Shown here piece after piece: positions 46,568-55,240 of a stretch of DNA of 64,000 nucleotides (positions are counted from its first letter, which is position 1; the number at the start of each line of letters is the position of its first letter). Source of the stretch: Methanosarcina barkeri str. Wiesmoor (lineage in GTDB: Archaea > Halobacteriota > Methanosarcinia > Methanosarcinales > Methanosarcinaceae); contig NZ_CP009526.1 of assembly GCF_000969985.1 (NCBI RefSeq), forward strand, positions 4,402,001 through 4,466,000. Reading direction: 5' to 3'. The notes below the pieces were generated by a model, which worked only from the letters and a program-made list of their open reading frames with translations, ran no database searches and was not told the DNA's origin. Both the position numbers and the translations under genes were made by a program.

Positions 46568-47361
46568 AATATCCGGGTATGAAATACTCCTGGTTCAAGA
46601 AATTCACAGTGGGCATTGCCCTTTTCTTTACTTTTTTGCTTTTCTTATCCATAGGAACCTTGCTCTTCGTCCTTAGTCCATCAGAAATCTTTTCAGCCCT
46701 GCTTTCGGAAGAAATGCTTTATTCAATGAAGCTTTCCGTGCTGACCTCTTCAATCTCAACATTTTCTGTAATGTGCTGCTCAATTCCAACAGCTTATGCC
46801 CTTTCACGTTTCTCCTTTCCAGGAAAAAGCATTATAAAAACCGTACTCGGGCTTCCGATGGCATTTCCTGAACTGGTAATGGGTCTTGCCCTCCTGCTTC
46901 TTTTCGGGCAGAGCTTTCTCGGGCCTGTGCTTGAAGCTGTGGGGATAAAGGTAACCTTCAGCAAGCTCGGGATAATAATTGCCCAGTTTTTTGTAGCCTT
47001 TCCCTATGCTGTAAGGATAATCTACTCCACCTTTGAAGACATCAACCCAAGATACGAACTGGTCTCAAGGAGCTTTGGGTACGGAGAATTCGAAACCTTC
47101 AGGCACGTGACTCTTCCAATGGCAAAGAGTGGGCTTTTTGCTTCAGGAGTGATCACCTTTGCTCGCTGTATAGGGGCTTTTGGAGCAGTGCTGGTGCTGG
47201 CAGGTGGATCATATATGTATACCGAAGTTCTGCCTGTGACCCTCTACCTGAACATTTCCTATGGAAATCTGGAAATGGCAATCACAAGTGGAATTTTGCT
47301 CATGGGAATTGCTTTTCTTGCCATTCTCAGCTTTGAAAGGTTTGAAGGAGGAAGGCTGTGA
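46555..47361 (+). CDS. modB: Molybdate/tungstate ABC importer, permease
   Basis: Permease of 268 residues with about six membrane segments. PTAYALSRFSFPGKSIIKTV, LGLPMAFPELVMGLALLLLF and the coupling motif LVSRSFGYGEFETFRHVTLP (EAA loop) are those of ModB/CysT-type permeases. It overlaps modA (13 bases) and modC (4 bases), so the three are cotranslated. Confidence 0.93.
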   Translation: MQFLKYPGMKYSWFKKFTVGIALFFTFLLFLSIGTLLFVLSPSEIFSALLSEEMLYSMKLSVLTSSISTFSVMCCSIPTAYALSRFSFPGKSIIKTVLGLPMAFPELVMGLALLLLFGQSFLGPVLEAVGIKVTFSKLGIIIAQFFVAFPYAVRIIYSTFEDINPRYELVSRSFGYGEFETFRHVTLPMAKSGLFASGVITFARCIGAFGAVLVLAGGSYMYTEVLPVTLYLNISYGNLEMAITSGILLMGIAFLAILSFERFEGGRL

Positions 47362-48419
47362 GTTTTCTTGAAGTCAGGGACCTCTGCCTTGATGTTGGGG
47401 GTTTTGAACTCGATAGAATAGAACTCAAAGCCGAAAAAGGAGATTACCTGACCCTAATAGGCCCTACTGGCAGTGGGAAATCCCTTCTCCTTGAAACGAT
47501 AATAGGATTTTACGGCCCTGAAAAGGGCAGAATTATTCTCGAAGGAAAAGATATTACCGATCTTCCTCCTAATATGAGGCAGATAAGTATAGTGTATCAG
47601 GATCACATGCTTTTTCCACACATGAATGTTTTCGAAAACATAGCATATGCAGTCCGAAAAAAACTCCGAGACAAAAAACAGATCGAAACCGAAGTAAAGC
47701 AGATTGCCGGAGTCCTGGGGATCGGTGAGTTGCTATACAGAAAACCAGCTACCCTGAGCGGGGGAGAAAGGCAAAGAGCAGCTCTTGCAAGGAGCCTTAT
47801 AGTCAGACCAAAACTGCTCCTTCTGGACGAACCTTTCAGCGCCCTTGATGTAAGGACAAAAGAAAAGCTCAGGAAGATGCTGAAAAAAGCGATCAATGAG
47901 TACAGTACTACTGTTTTGCATGTGACCCACGATTTTGAAGATGTCTGGGCTCTGGCGAACCGCGTGGTCGTATTAAGGAAAGGGAAAGTTATGCAGTCCG
48001 GAGACCCTGAGTCGGTTTTCAGGCAACCGTCTCCTGATTTCGTGGCCGAGTTTCTGGGCACCAATGTGCTTAAGGGAAAGGTAAAGGCTCTCGAAGGAAA
48101 ACTCACAGTGATTGAAGCCGAAGGACTGGAAATCTATTCATCAGATCCTGCCGAACCTGGAGAAGAGGTTGCTATCTCTATTCGCCCGGAAGAGATTATT
48201 CTTGCCAGAGGGATTATGGAAAGTTCGGCCCGAAACACTTTGAAAGGAAAAGTTACAGAAGTTTTCAAAAAGGAACATCTTGTCGTGGTCGAGATGGAGA
48301 TGGGGAATGTGGAAATTAAAGCCGTGGTTACGCCGACTTCATGTGAAATGCTCGGACTCGAACCAGGCAGGGAAATATATTCTGTGTTCAAAGCTTCAAA
48401 TGCCAGGATAATAAGGTGA
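47358..48419 (+). CDS. modC: Molybdate/tungstate ABC importer, ATPase
   Basis: ATPase of 353 residues with Walker A GPTGSGKSLL, signature LSGGERQRAALARS, Walker B LLLLDEPFSALD and switch VTHDFEDVW. The C-terminal third is a TOBE domain (about 280-350, VAISIRPEEIILARG and LVVVEMEMGNVEIKAVV), which binds oxyanion and can inhibit transport. GTG start overlaps the modB stop. Confidence 0.94.
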   Translation: MSFLEVRDLCLDVGGFELDRIELKAEKGDYLTLIGPTGSGKSLLLETIIGFYGPEKGRIILEGKDITDLPPNMRQISIVYQDHMLFPHMNVFENIAYAVRKKLRDKKQIETEVKQIAGVLGIGELLYRKPATLSGGERQRAALARSLIVRPKLLLLDEPFSALDVRTKEKLRKMLKKAINEYSTTVLHVTHDFEDVWALANRVVVLRKGKVMQSGDPESVFRQPSPDFVAEFLGTNVLKGKVKALEGKLTVIEAEGLEIYSSDPAEPGEEVAISIRPEEIILARGIMESSARNTLKGKVTEVFKKEHLVVVEMEMGNVEIKAVVTPTSCEMLGLEPGREIYSVFKASNARIIR

Positions 48420-48495
48420 ATTCACAGGAAAATTCATAGGAAAATTCATAGGAAAATTCACAGGAAAATTCACAGGAAAATTCACAGGAAAATTT
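48420..48495. repeat. 15-bp tandem repeat after modC
   Basis: Five to six copies of GGAAAATTCACA or GGAAAATTCATA type units, 15 bp apart, start at the modC stop codon. Confidence 0.92.
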
Positions 48496-48666
48496 GAAGT
48501 TGGAATGAACTAACGCATGTTGGGATCAAGATTTACAGAACCAGAAGTAAAGTGAAAATAAACCGGTAGCAAAGAAATTGATACGAGATTAATACGAAAA
48601 ACCGGCAGCAAAGAAAATTGAAATATAAAAGAAAGAAATTTATAAAGAAAATCTTTGAGGTAAAAT

Positions 48667-49458
48667 ATGATAGACCTTTTTGAGCTGTATTTTTATGAAG
48701 ACTGTCCTTATCAGGATGAAAGCGCAGAACTGCTCAGGCTTGAAGGCAGGGGGAAAATGAGGATTGTTTCAAGAGAAAACGGTGTATGTGCCTGCGCCAG
48801 CGACCTGGCAGAGTATTATGAAAGAAAAAACATGAAGACCCTGAATTACCTTCGAGACGGAGAGACTTTCAAGCCCGGGGATGCAATTTTCGAAGCTGAA
48901 GGAGACCTTAAACTTCTGTTCAGGTACTGGAGGGTTTCCCAGACTTTCCTCACCATCATGTGTGCAATTGCCACGAAGACTGCCTCTCTCGTTAGTGCAG
49001 GCCGAAAGGCAAACCCTGACATTATTATCGCAACAAGCCGTAAGACCCACCCCGGATCGAGGATATTTGAGATTAAAGCTGTCCGGGCAGGCGGAGGAGA
49101 TATCCATAGAAACTCCCTCAGCGATTCTATCCAGTTCAGCCAGAACCACCTGGAAGTTGTAGGCGAACTGGGAAAACTCAGGGCTATTAAAAAGATAGAA
49201 ATCGAACCCAGAACGAGAGAAGAAGCGTTCAAATATGCCGGAATGTCGGATATTATGCTTCTTGACCACATTTCTCCGGAAGAACTGCGGGAACTCGGGC
49301 CCGAACTTAAGAAACTAAATCCAAAGCTTGAACTTGCAGTGGGAGGAATCAAAGGGCCCATGATTCCTGAATACGCTCCTTTTGTAGATATTATCGTTAT
49401 AAGCGCTCCCTATTATGCAAATCCCCTTGACTTTACAACAAAAATGGAAAGAATTTAA
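48667..49458 (+). CDS. modD: ModD-like nicotinate/quinolinate phosphoribosyltransferase family protein
   Basis: Protein of 263 residues in the NadC-like family called ModD, often found with molybdate transporters; its true reaction is unknown. FELYFYEDCPYQDESAELLR is at the N-terminus, then RYWRVSQTFLTIMCAIATKT, IIIATSRKTHPGSRIFEIKA (the NadC-like Arg/Lys/His site), RNSLSDSIQFSQNHLEVVG and LELAVGGIKGPMIPEYA. The position just after modABC is in favour of a role in Mo/W use rather than NAD synthesis. ATG 48667 follows GAGGT. Confidence 0.85.
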   Translation: MIDLFELYFYEDCPYQDESAELLRLEGRGKMRIVSRENGVCACASDLAEYYERKNMKTLNYLRDGETFKPGDAIFEAEGDLKLLFRYWRVSQTFLTIMCAIATKTASLVSAGRKANPDIIIATSRKTHPGSRIFEIKAVRAGGGDIHRNSLSDSIQFSQNHLEVVGELGKLRAIKKIEIEPRTREEAFKYAGMSDIMLLDHISPEELRELGPELKKLNPKLELAVGGIKGPMIPEYAPFVDIIVISAPYYANPLDFTTKMERI

Positions 49459-49489
49459 AAAAGATATAAAAAGGTAAAAAGGTGGCAGC

Positions 49490-50398
49490 ATGCCAGAAAC
49501 AGAATCTTCCGAAAAAAGAAAATTCCCGGTAAATGAAGAAAAAAAGTACAAAAATGGACTGAAAGGGAAAGGAAAAACAGGAGAAGCAAATAAAATGGAA
49601 GGAAATAAAGAAGAAACTGGAATTTTGCCCTCCCTGGTTAATTCCCTCAAAAATGATCTGGGTCCTGCTCTTAAGGACATAGAAGTAAAGGATGTCAGGA
49701 TAGGGCTCGCCTATACCGGAGTTATGATTTCCGAAAACTATGGAGGCGTTGCCTGCACCCCGCTTTACGAGTTTTCAGGCTGTCCTACTCTCGGGTTTGC
49801 GGGCTCTCTGAAAGGTAAAACTGCGGATAAAGTTCTTGAACTTGCCCTGTCCAAAAATCCTCTTGAAGCCTCAGTCGGAGTTGCAACTGCAAATGCTCTT
49901 TCTCACATGCTGCGAGATATTAAACCTGAAAATTTCCCGGCATCAAACATAGATATCCTTGACCTCATAAAACCCGAAGACAGAGTTGCAATGGTAGGAT
50001 ATTTCGCTCCCCTTGTCCCTAAAATCCTGAAAATAACAAATAAGCTTACGATCCTCGAAAAGCGTGAAATCGAATCTCCGAAAACCCTGACTCTGCCCTC
50101 GGAAAAAGCCAGAGAAGTTCTCCCCACATCGGATGTAATCATTCTCAGTGCAAGTACTCTTGCCAACAGGACTTTTGATGAACTACTGTCCCTGCGGGGT
50201 GCAGCAAGGGAAGTTGTCCTGCTAGGCCCAAGCTCTCCTCTTTACCCTGCCCCGTTTTTTGAGAGAGGAATTACTGCAGTAATGGGAACCCAGATTCTTG
50301 ATCCTATAACTATGCTTACCATTGTCAGCGAAGCAGGAGGTACGAAAAAAATTCACAAGTGCTGCGGGGAAAAGGTAGCATTTAGAAAAAATAAATAA
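49490..50398 (+). CDS. DUF364 protein, putative heavy-metal chelation domain
   Basis: 302 residues. After a Lys/Glu-rich N-terminal extension of about 45 residues comes a DUF4213/DUF364-like core: RIGLAYTGVMISENYGGVAC, KNPLEASVGVATANALSHML, VAMVGYFAPLVPKILKI, DVIILSASTLANRTFDELLS and VVLLGPSSPLYPAPFFERGI. The family is proposed to handle metals. It lies 31 bases after modD in the same direction, so a part in Mo/W homeostasis is likely but unproven. The end HKCCGEK has two adjacent cysteines. ATG 49490 follows AAGGTGG. Confidence 0.85.
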   Translation: MPETESSEKRKFPVNEEKKYKNGLKGKGKTGEANKMEGNKEETGILPSLVNSLKNDLGPALKDIEVKDVRIGLAYTGVMISENYGGVACTPLYEFSGCPTLGFAGSLKGKTADKVLELALSKNPLEASVGVATANALSHMLRDIKPENFPASNIDILDLIKPEDRVAMVGYFAPLVPKILKITNKLTILEKREIESPKTLTLPSEKAREVLPTSDVIILSASTLANRTFDELLSLRGAAREVVLLGPSSPLYPAPFFERGITAVMGTQILDPITMLTIVSEAGGTKKIHKCCGEKVAFRKNK

Positions 50399-50727
50399 AT
50401 CAAAAATAAGTCTGCTTGAGCGAAGTAATAAAGGATTTTGTGCTGTTGTACTTGAAGTGCAACTCCAGAAAACTTCCTATTTTCTGTGATCTCCAGGCGA
50501 AACTCGGGTGTTGAACTTATCCTGAAACTCAAAATTATTTTTTTGAACTATACATTTCGAATAATCAGTCAAGTTTTTGACTATATTTTCCAAAATAAAG
50601 CTTTAAAACAACTATATTAAGGTTTATATATATTAATCAAACTTGATTTATACAAAAATTATATAATTAACCTTTAAATTTAAAATAAGTTTATTTTCCC
50701 TCTTATCCTACAAGTATTTTTATCTCT
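50399..50727. other. Intergenic region with a MITE-like fragment
   Basis: At about 50517-50550 the sequence GAAACTCAAAATTATTTTTT and what follows match the left end of the element at 54061-54286, so a partial copy of the MITE family sits here. No gene. Confidence 0.5.
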
Positions 50728-50931
50728 TTTTCTGGCAATTTAACGGGCACACAGCTATAGGCTTGAATATTAGCCGGAGCAATCAATGAAGACAATACGG
50801 CAAGCTCGATGAATCTGACCCTGGACTCAACCAGTGCCTGGAATGTGACAGGAACTTCATACCTGACAAGTTTCACAGATGAAGATTCCACATTGTCTAA
50901 TATCAAAGACAATGGAAATGCCATATATTAT
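50728..50931 (+). pseudogene. 5' fragment of a split surface-protein gene
   Basis: The plus strand encodes INEDNTASSMNLTLDSTSAW and NVTGTSYLTSFTDEDSTLSN ending NGNAIYY, a beta-helix-like repeat common in archaeal and bacterial surface proteins. A frame break near 50755-50770 separates it from an upstream piece (FSGNLTGTQ). The frame runs into the inserted element at 50932 and continues at 52116 (DSNSSTNSWLEGKTYTLTDG). Only the C-terminal part of the ancestral gene is present. Confidence 0.8.
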
Positions 50932-50935
50932 GAGC

Positions 50936-51296
50936 CTATCCCAAAAGTTCATTTACTCTAATTATTGCTGCTGCCATTACAACTCCTAGATATGATTCTT
51001 CTTTTATTTCATATCTCGGGAATACTTTCTTGCATGACTCTATCCAGCTAAAAAACCTTTCTACTATGCTTTTCTTTTTGTATTCTTCCGTATCAACCTT
51101 TATTGTTCTTCCTCTCTTCTTTTTCTTCCGATTTCTTTTATTTACTGGTATATTGGACTTTATTCCTCTTCTCCTGTTATATTTTCTAATTTTAGCTGTA
51201 TCATACATTGCATCAGCTGTTACTTTGGAAGGTCTGTTTAGAATTTCTTCTTATACTTTATGGAACACCTTAGGTATATCAAACCCATAAACATAC
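50936..51296 (-). pseudogene. IS5-family transposase, 3' part only
   Basis: On the minus strand: MMYVYGFDIPKVFHKV, a stop, then LNRPSKVTADAMYDTAKIRK and YNRRRGIKSNIPVNKRNRKK, finally SIVERFFSWIESCKKVFPRY with the last catalytic Glu. This is the C-terminal third of an IS5-type transposase, unlike the one at 258-1076. The N-terminal two thirds are gone. Confidence 0.85.
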
Positions 51297-51550
51297 ATCA
51301 TGAATGACGCAGCCTGGGGGCGAATTTGAAACAAGTTCGTCCTTTTACATTTTTTGAATTTGTTCTCTCGTACTTCAAATCTAAGTTAATAGGACTTAAA
51401 GTTTAAATTACAAAGCCAATTGCAGTAAACTCATACTTTTCTAAAATTTAAATTTCAACAACGATGCCTATTGTATTTAATTTGGCATCATAAAACATGT
51501 AATGGCTAATTAATTTGAAGTAAGATGACTACAAAAATTAAATTTAAAAA

Positions 51551-51946
51551 GTGATGTTTGTGAAAATACAAAAACTCAAATCTGAAGAGATTTTTGGATT
51601 AATGTTAGGCGTTGTAATTAATTTTATTTTGTTAAGATTGTCTTTTCAGATAATCGATGTGTTACATTTTTCCAATCAAATAGTTGTTTGGGTTAATACT
51701 GGTCTTATCGTTTTCTTCATAATACTGGGGCATTATATAGTCTCAAGGAAAGTAATTGACGAAAAAAAGAGAACTGAAGACATAAGAGGTCTTAAAAGTA
51801 ATCTACTGGGTTTTTTCCTGTGGCTTATTTTTATAATAATTGCAACCTTGTTGGATATAGAAATTAATCGGACTGCGATTACAGTGGGAGGGTATATTAC
51901 AATACTTTTAATCCTTTTATATATGAATAAGAAAGGGATTACCTAA
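51551..51946 (+). CDS. Possible passenger membrane protein, 131 residues
   Basis: Four hydrophobic segments (IFGLMLGVVINFILLRLSF, VVWVNTGLIVFFIILGHYIV, LLGFFLWLIFIIIATLLDI, ITVGGYITILLILLYM) with short charged loops, a plausible small membrane protein. It starts at GTG 51551 or ATG 51554; no ribosome binding site is evident. It lies inside the insertion. Unknown family; may be an old host gene or a passenger. Confidence 0.5.
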   Translation: MMFVKIQKLKSEEIFGLMLGVVINFILLRLSFQIIDVLHFSNQIVVWVNTGLIVFFIILGHYIVSRKVIDEKKRTEDIRGLKSNLLGFFLWLIFIIIATLLDIEINRTAITVGGYITILLILLYMNKKGIT

Positions 51947-52014
51947 AAAATAATTCCACGTAGGAATTGAATTCACAGATATATGAAAAATATTAGTTCC
52001 GGCAATTTAGTAAA

Positions 52015-52112
52015 TGAGCCTATTCCAAAACCTTGACTTTGGAATAATCACTCTAATTTATAACGTGAAAATAGTATAGATTTGGGAATAAAATTGGTTT
52101 TGGGATGAGCTC
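52015..52112. repeat. MITE-like element B
   Basis: 98 bp with inverted ends: left GAGCCTATTCCAAAACC, right (read inward) GAGCTCATCCCAAAACC. The right end continues AATTTTATTCCCAAA, as in elements A and C. Its outer right end is also the right end of the compound insertion. Confidence 0.7.
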
Positions 52113-52208
52113 TATGACTCAAATTCCAGCACAAACAGCTGGCTTGAAGGCAAAACTTATACCCTGACTGATGGAGGTCAACTAACTCCTGTGATAGTTT
52201 CGCAGTAA
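52113..52208 (+). pseudogene. 3' fragment of the split surface-protein gene
   Basis: Encodes YDSNSSTNSWLEGKTYTLTD and GGQLTPVIVSQ, then TAA at 52206-52208. It continues the frame of the fragment ending at 50931. Its own transcription terminator is intact downstream. Confidence 0.82.
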
Positions 52209-52231
52209 TATATGGATTAAAAACAATTCTT

Positions 52232-52257
52232 GTAGCCTCAAAAGGCTACACTTTTTT
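52232..52257 (+). terminator. Hairpin terminator of the split surface-protein gene
   Basis: GTAGCC (52232-52237), 6-nt loop, GGCTAC (52244-52249), then ACTTTTTT. It lies 23 bases after the stop codon. Confidence 0.75.
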
Positions 52258-52361
52258 CTGAGCAAATCCAATCCCCACAGTCCTTCGGGTACTGTTTTTA
52301 TATTTAGAGAGATTTCTTTGAAGAGACTTCTTTGTAATGATAACCGTTAATGTTTCTCATT

Positions 52362-53363
52362 TCATGCTGAGCGTTTGAAAACCAGTAAAGATAAAAGCAA
52401 CAAAATGGCAGTTATTGAAGTAAAGCCAGGCGTTTGATTAGTTTTCTCATTGCCAGCGATCGTTTCTTTATTATCTGAGAAATTGGTATCACCGCTTTCA
52501 TTCACATCTAGTTCAACGGCTGGTGCTAAATTAACTATTGCCTCTCCTCTCCACTCAAAAACTACGGGTACCTCGCTTACTCCTTCTTGTTTGCAGTGGT
52601 TGTCGATTATTAGATAAATTTCGTCAATTATAGAATCATTAACATTTTCTAGAGATTTTGGGTCAAAAGCCACAAATATATATCCCCTGTAGTTGTAACC
52701 GTAACCGGTCAGTGATCCATCAGATGATTTCATGTAAGGCTGAAGATCATCTCTGAAACTATGAATACAATTTCCCGCTGTTTCTTCCCATTCCACTTTT
52801 TTATTAGCGTCTGTAATAACAGGCATTGTTCCCCGAGTAGTTATGAATCCGGACTCAGTTTTAACTTCATCGAAAATCTGAGGACCATAATCAGGTAACG
52901 GGAGATTCTCCTCATCATGTGCCCACATAAAGACCACAGGAATTTCATCTATGCCTTCCTGCTGTTCGCAGTAGTCCTCAATTTTCTGATAGATCTCGTC
53001 AATTCTGGAGTCATTTACTTCTTCTTTATAGGCAGAACCTAATTCAATTATCAGCATTTCGTTATTGGAAGCAACGTTTTTTATAGAATTGTCAAATTCG
53101 GAATATGACGGCCCTATTTGTGTAAGATTAAACCAGCAATTTACAATTGAGTTTTCCCACTTCTGATCAATTGTTTCTGGTAAGGTTCCTCTGTATGCTA
53201 TGAACGAGGGATCATTTTCAAATTCCTTTATAGAAGGCTCAGAGATCTTATTAGATTTGGAATCGTTAAATTCGTTATCATTTGCACTTGCAGAACCACA
53301 TAAAAAGAGAGAAACACAAATAATAAACATTAGCCATTTGCAAATATTCCTTCTTTTGAGCAT
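52362..53363 (-). CDS. Exported PGF-CTERM-anchored protein with a duplicated domain
   Basis: Exported protein of 333 residues. Signal peptide at the N-terminus (KWLMFIICVSLFLCGSASAN). Two copies of a domain of about 120 residues follow: FIAYRGTLPETIDQKWENSI and DEIYQKIEDYCEQQ in the first, FITTRGTMPVITDANKKVEW and DEIYLIIDNHCKQE in the second. An Asn/Thr-rich linker leads to QTPGFTSITAILLLLSLLVF and basic KRSA, the PGF-CTERM signal that archaeosortase A cuts for lipid anchoring. The domain's function is unknown. ATG 53363 follows AAGGTCTGA. Confidence 0.85.
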   Translation of the reverse strand: MLKRRNICKWLMFIICVSLFLCGSASANDNEFNDSKSNKISEPSIKEFENDPSFIAYRGTLPETIDQKWENSIVNCWFNLTQIGPSYSEFDNSIKNVASNNEMLIIELGSAYKEEVNDSRIDEIYQKIEDYCEQQEGIDEIPVVFMWAHDEENLPLPDYGPQIFDEVKTESGFITTRGTMPVITDANKKVEWEETAGNCIHSFRDDLQPYMKSSDGSLTGYGYNYRGYIFVAFDPKSLENVNDSIIDEIYLIIDNHCKQEGVSEVPVVFEWRGEAIVNLAPAVELDVNESGDTNFSDNKETIAGNEKTNQTPGFTSITAILLLLSLLVFKRSA

Positions 53364-53727
53364 TTCAATCAGACCTTATAAATTACTTAATAATCCTAAC
53401 TTCTATTATTGTCTTAAATTAGTCTTAAAATCAAGCAGCTTCGAGTTTGTGCAAAGTGAAATATAAATAAGTAGACAGGACTTTTATGCTACCGGGCTCA
53501 TAGCTCAACTGCTCTAGTTCTTTAAATAAAATAGTGTCAGAACATAAAATACTTTTCAAATTTTCGAATTTTATATTTGTTCGCTTAAAACAAGAATTTT
53601 AAAAATATTGATTTAGTCAAATACTATGTTGCTTGCAGTGGAGTGCGCCAGCGCAACTTTAATTTTCCATGCTGACTGTATAACCTATAAAATTACACAT
53701 AATTATCTAAGCACACCAGGTGATTTC
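53364..53727. other. Intergenic region before the DUF190 gene
   Basis: AT-rich, gene-free. GGGCTCATAGCTCAACTGCT at 53493-53512 resembles a tRNA 5' half (acceptor and D-arm) but no matching T arm or 3' acceptor follows. Confidence 0.4.
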
Positions 53728-54033
53728 ATGCCTTCAGCACTTCTTCGCATATATCTAAAGCAAAACGCAACTTTTCATGACGAATCCATTTATGAGAAGG
53801 TTATCGAATTTTTACTTGACTCAGGTATTAATGGCGCCACTCTTCTCAGAGGAATTGAAGGTTATGGAGCAGATAAAAAAATCCATACCATAAAAGTCTT
53901 GCAGCTAAGCCATGACATTCCAGTCGTTATGGAAGTAATTGACGATGAAGAAAAACTAAGATCCTTAATTCCTCAACTGCGAGAGATTGTTGGAAATGAG
54001 CTTATGACGATTCAGAAAGTAGAAATTGTTTGA
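53728..54033 (+). CDS. DUF190 (PII-like) protein
   Basis: Protein of 101 residues of the DUF190 family, which has the ferredoxin-like fold of PII signal proteins. MPSALLRIYLKQNATFHDES, IYEKVIEFLLDSGINGATLL and RGIEGYGADKKIHTIKVLQL match the family (the RGIxGYG motif is its mark). ATG 53728 follows CCAGGTGATTT; an upstream in-frame ATG at 53626 adds a poor leader. Members often lie with CrcB-type fluoride channels, but none is here. Confidence 0.9.
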   Translation: MPSALLRIYLKQNATFHDESIYEKVIEFLLDSGINGATLLRGIEGYGADKKIHTIKVLQLSHDIPVVMEVIDDEEKLRSLIPQLREIVGNELMTIQKVEIV

Positions 54034-54060
54034 TTGGATTCATAAAATGAAATATGAATG

Positions 54061-54286
54061 GAGCTGACCAAAACTCAAAATTATTTTTCTGAATCCCATA
54101 TTTTAAATAGTTAAGCAAGCTTCCGATTATGGAAAATAATTCTGAAAATAATTTGTAAAATGATTTGTAAAATGATTTGTAAAATGATTTGTAAAATGAT
54201 TTGTAAAATAATTTATAAAATAATTTGTGAAATAATTCTGAAAATTTACTAATTTTTGAGAACAAAATTGGTTTTGGGATGGGCTC
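54061..54286. repeat. MITE-like element C with internal tandem repeats
   Basis: 226 bp with ends GAGCTGACCAAAACTCAAAA on the left and, read inward from the right, GAGCCCATCCCAAAACC then AATTTTGTTCTCAAAA. The centre holds about eight to nine copies of a 13-bp unit (AATGATTTGTAAA, at about 54148-54240). No coding capacity. Confidence 0.75.
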
Positions 54287-54724
54287 ACCACCTATATTTA
54301 CTTTTATCGAGTTGGCGAAAGCTAGAAATTTAGTAGGTTCAACAGCAGCTGGAAAAAGTTTTTAGTCCTCGTCAACTTGGCGGTACACGTTTTTAAAAAG
54401 TTGCATTGATCCTATATACTGAAGGTAATTTGTAATTTACAGAACTTTTAATATACTGCCCTGAAAATTTGAATATCCTAAAAATTCAGAATTTTTACGG
54501 GAAAAACTACTGCATTTTTTGGCTTGCTCTCTAGCATTTTCTGTCCTGCTCTTTGGCATCTTCTGCCTGTTCTCTAGCATTTTCGGACCTGTTGCTTTCC
54601 ACATGACGAATCCAATGGAGAGTATGTACTCACGGTTATGAATAAGAAAGACCATACAATAATATAAAAAAGACCATATAATAATTAAAGGCAATATTAA
54701 CGCTTATTCAGGGGAGTGATTAGC
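54287..54724. other. Gene-free intergenic region
   Basis: Contains a short repeat of GCATTTTCTGTCCTGCTCTT-like units at about 54510-54600 (three related copies: GCATTTTTTGGC, GCATTTTCTGTCC, GCATCTTCTGCC, GCATTTTCGGACC). No gene is recognised. It ends in the ribosome binding site GGGGAGTGA. Confidence 0.55.
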
Positions 54725-55240
54725 ATGGTAGAGAACGAGCAATTGTATAATGAAATCAGGGAAGCTGTTAATGCTATTCCGATGAAGATTGGCTTTGAGG
54801 GTATAGATGGAATTTCTGAGTACGTTACGAAGAGCGTTTTAGTTGGATATGCAATTGTCCAGTATACAGTCTCAGAAAAGGGGTTAGACAACAGGGAAAT
54901 CACGAAGACGTTTGTTAAATCAAATCCAATTTATCAAGATGGTTCAGGTAGTGGTATCTATGGTGTGGAAACCCACATAGGAAATGAGGAAACTGTAATT
55001 GGTGTTGTGCCAGCTACACGTCCAACGTATGGAATTTTTGGGTTAATGCCTCTTGATGACCTCTCACTTGAACAGGTCACTTCTCTTTCGTTTAGTCACT
55101 TTGGAGAAGACAAGTTTTTAGGATTCGAATATGAAGGTGTTGAACATCCCAATTGGATCAGTATGCTTCGTGAAAAGTGGATAGAGATAGTGTATGAACA
55201 TGAAAAGGAACGTGAGATGTGGGGCGAAATAAAAGAATAA
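54725..55240 (+). CDS. Hypothetical protein, 171 residues
   Basis: Soluble, acidic protein. Distinctive stretches are IDGISEYVTKSVLVGYAIVQ, YGVETHIGNEETVIGVVPAT and PTYGIFGLMPLDDLSLEQVT. I do not recognise a family. ATG 54725 has GGGGAGTGA before it; GTG 54716 is less likely. A single gene between MITE-like elements. Confidence 0.75.
   Translation: MVENEQLYNEIREAVNAIPMKIGFEGIDGISEYVTKSVLVGYAIVQYTVSEKGLDNREITKTFVKSNPIYQDGSGSGIYGVETHIGNEETVIGVVPATRPTYGIFGLMPLDDLSLEQVTSLSFSHFGEDKFLGFEYEGVEHPNWISMLREKWIEIVYEHEKEREMWGEIKE

Larger units (their letters stand above)
50929..52115. mobile_element. 1.18-kb compound insertion with a 3-bp target duplication
   Basis: Outer ends are inverted repeats: GAGCCTATCCCAAAA from 50932 and, read inward from 52112, GAGCTCATCCCAAAACC. 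They are bounded by TAT at 50929-50931 and 52113-52115; removing one TAT and the insert restores a surface-protein reading frame exactly. Inside are an N-terminally truncated IS5-type transposase (minus strand), a possible membrane-protein ORF and a MITE-like element at the right end. So several parts moved as one unit, or nested insertions share the outer boundary. Confidence 0.85.

Noticed and set aside
50703-50924. Minus-strand 73-codon frame
   Set aside because: It is the antisense of the surface-protein fragment, whose plus-strand frame continues after the insertion.
54002-54265. Open frame with KLFYKSFYKSFYK repeats
   Set aside because: It is a translation of the tandem repeat inside MITE-like element C.
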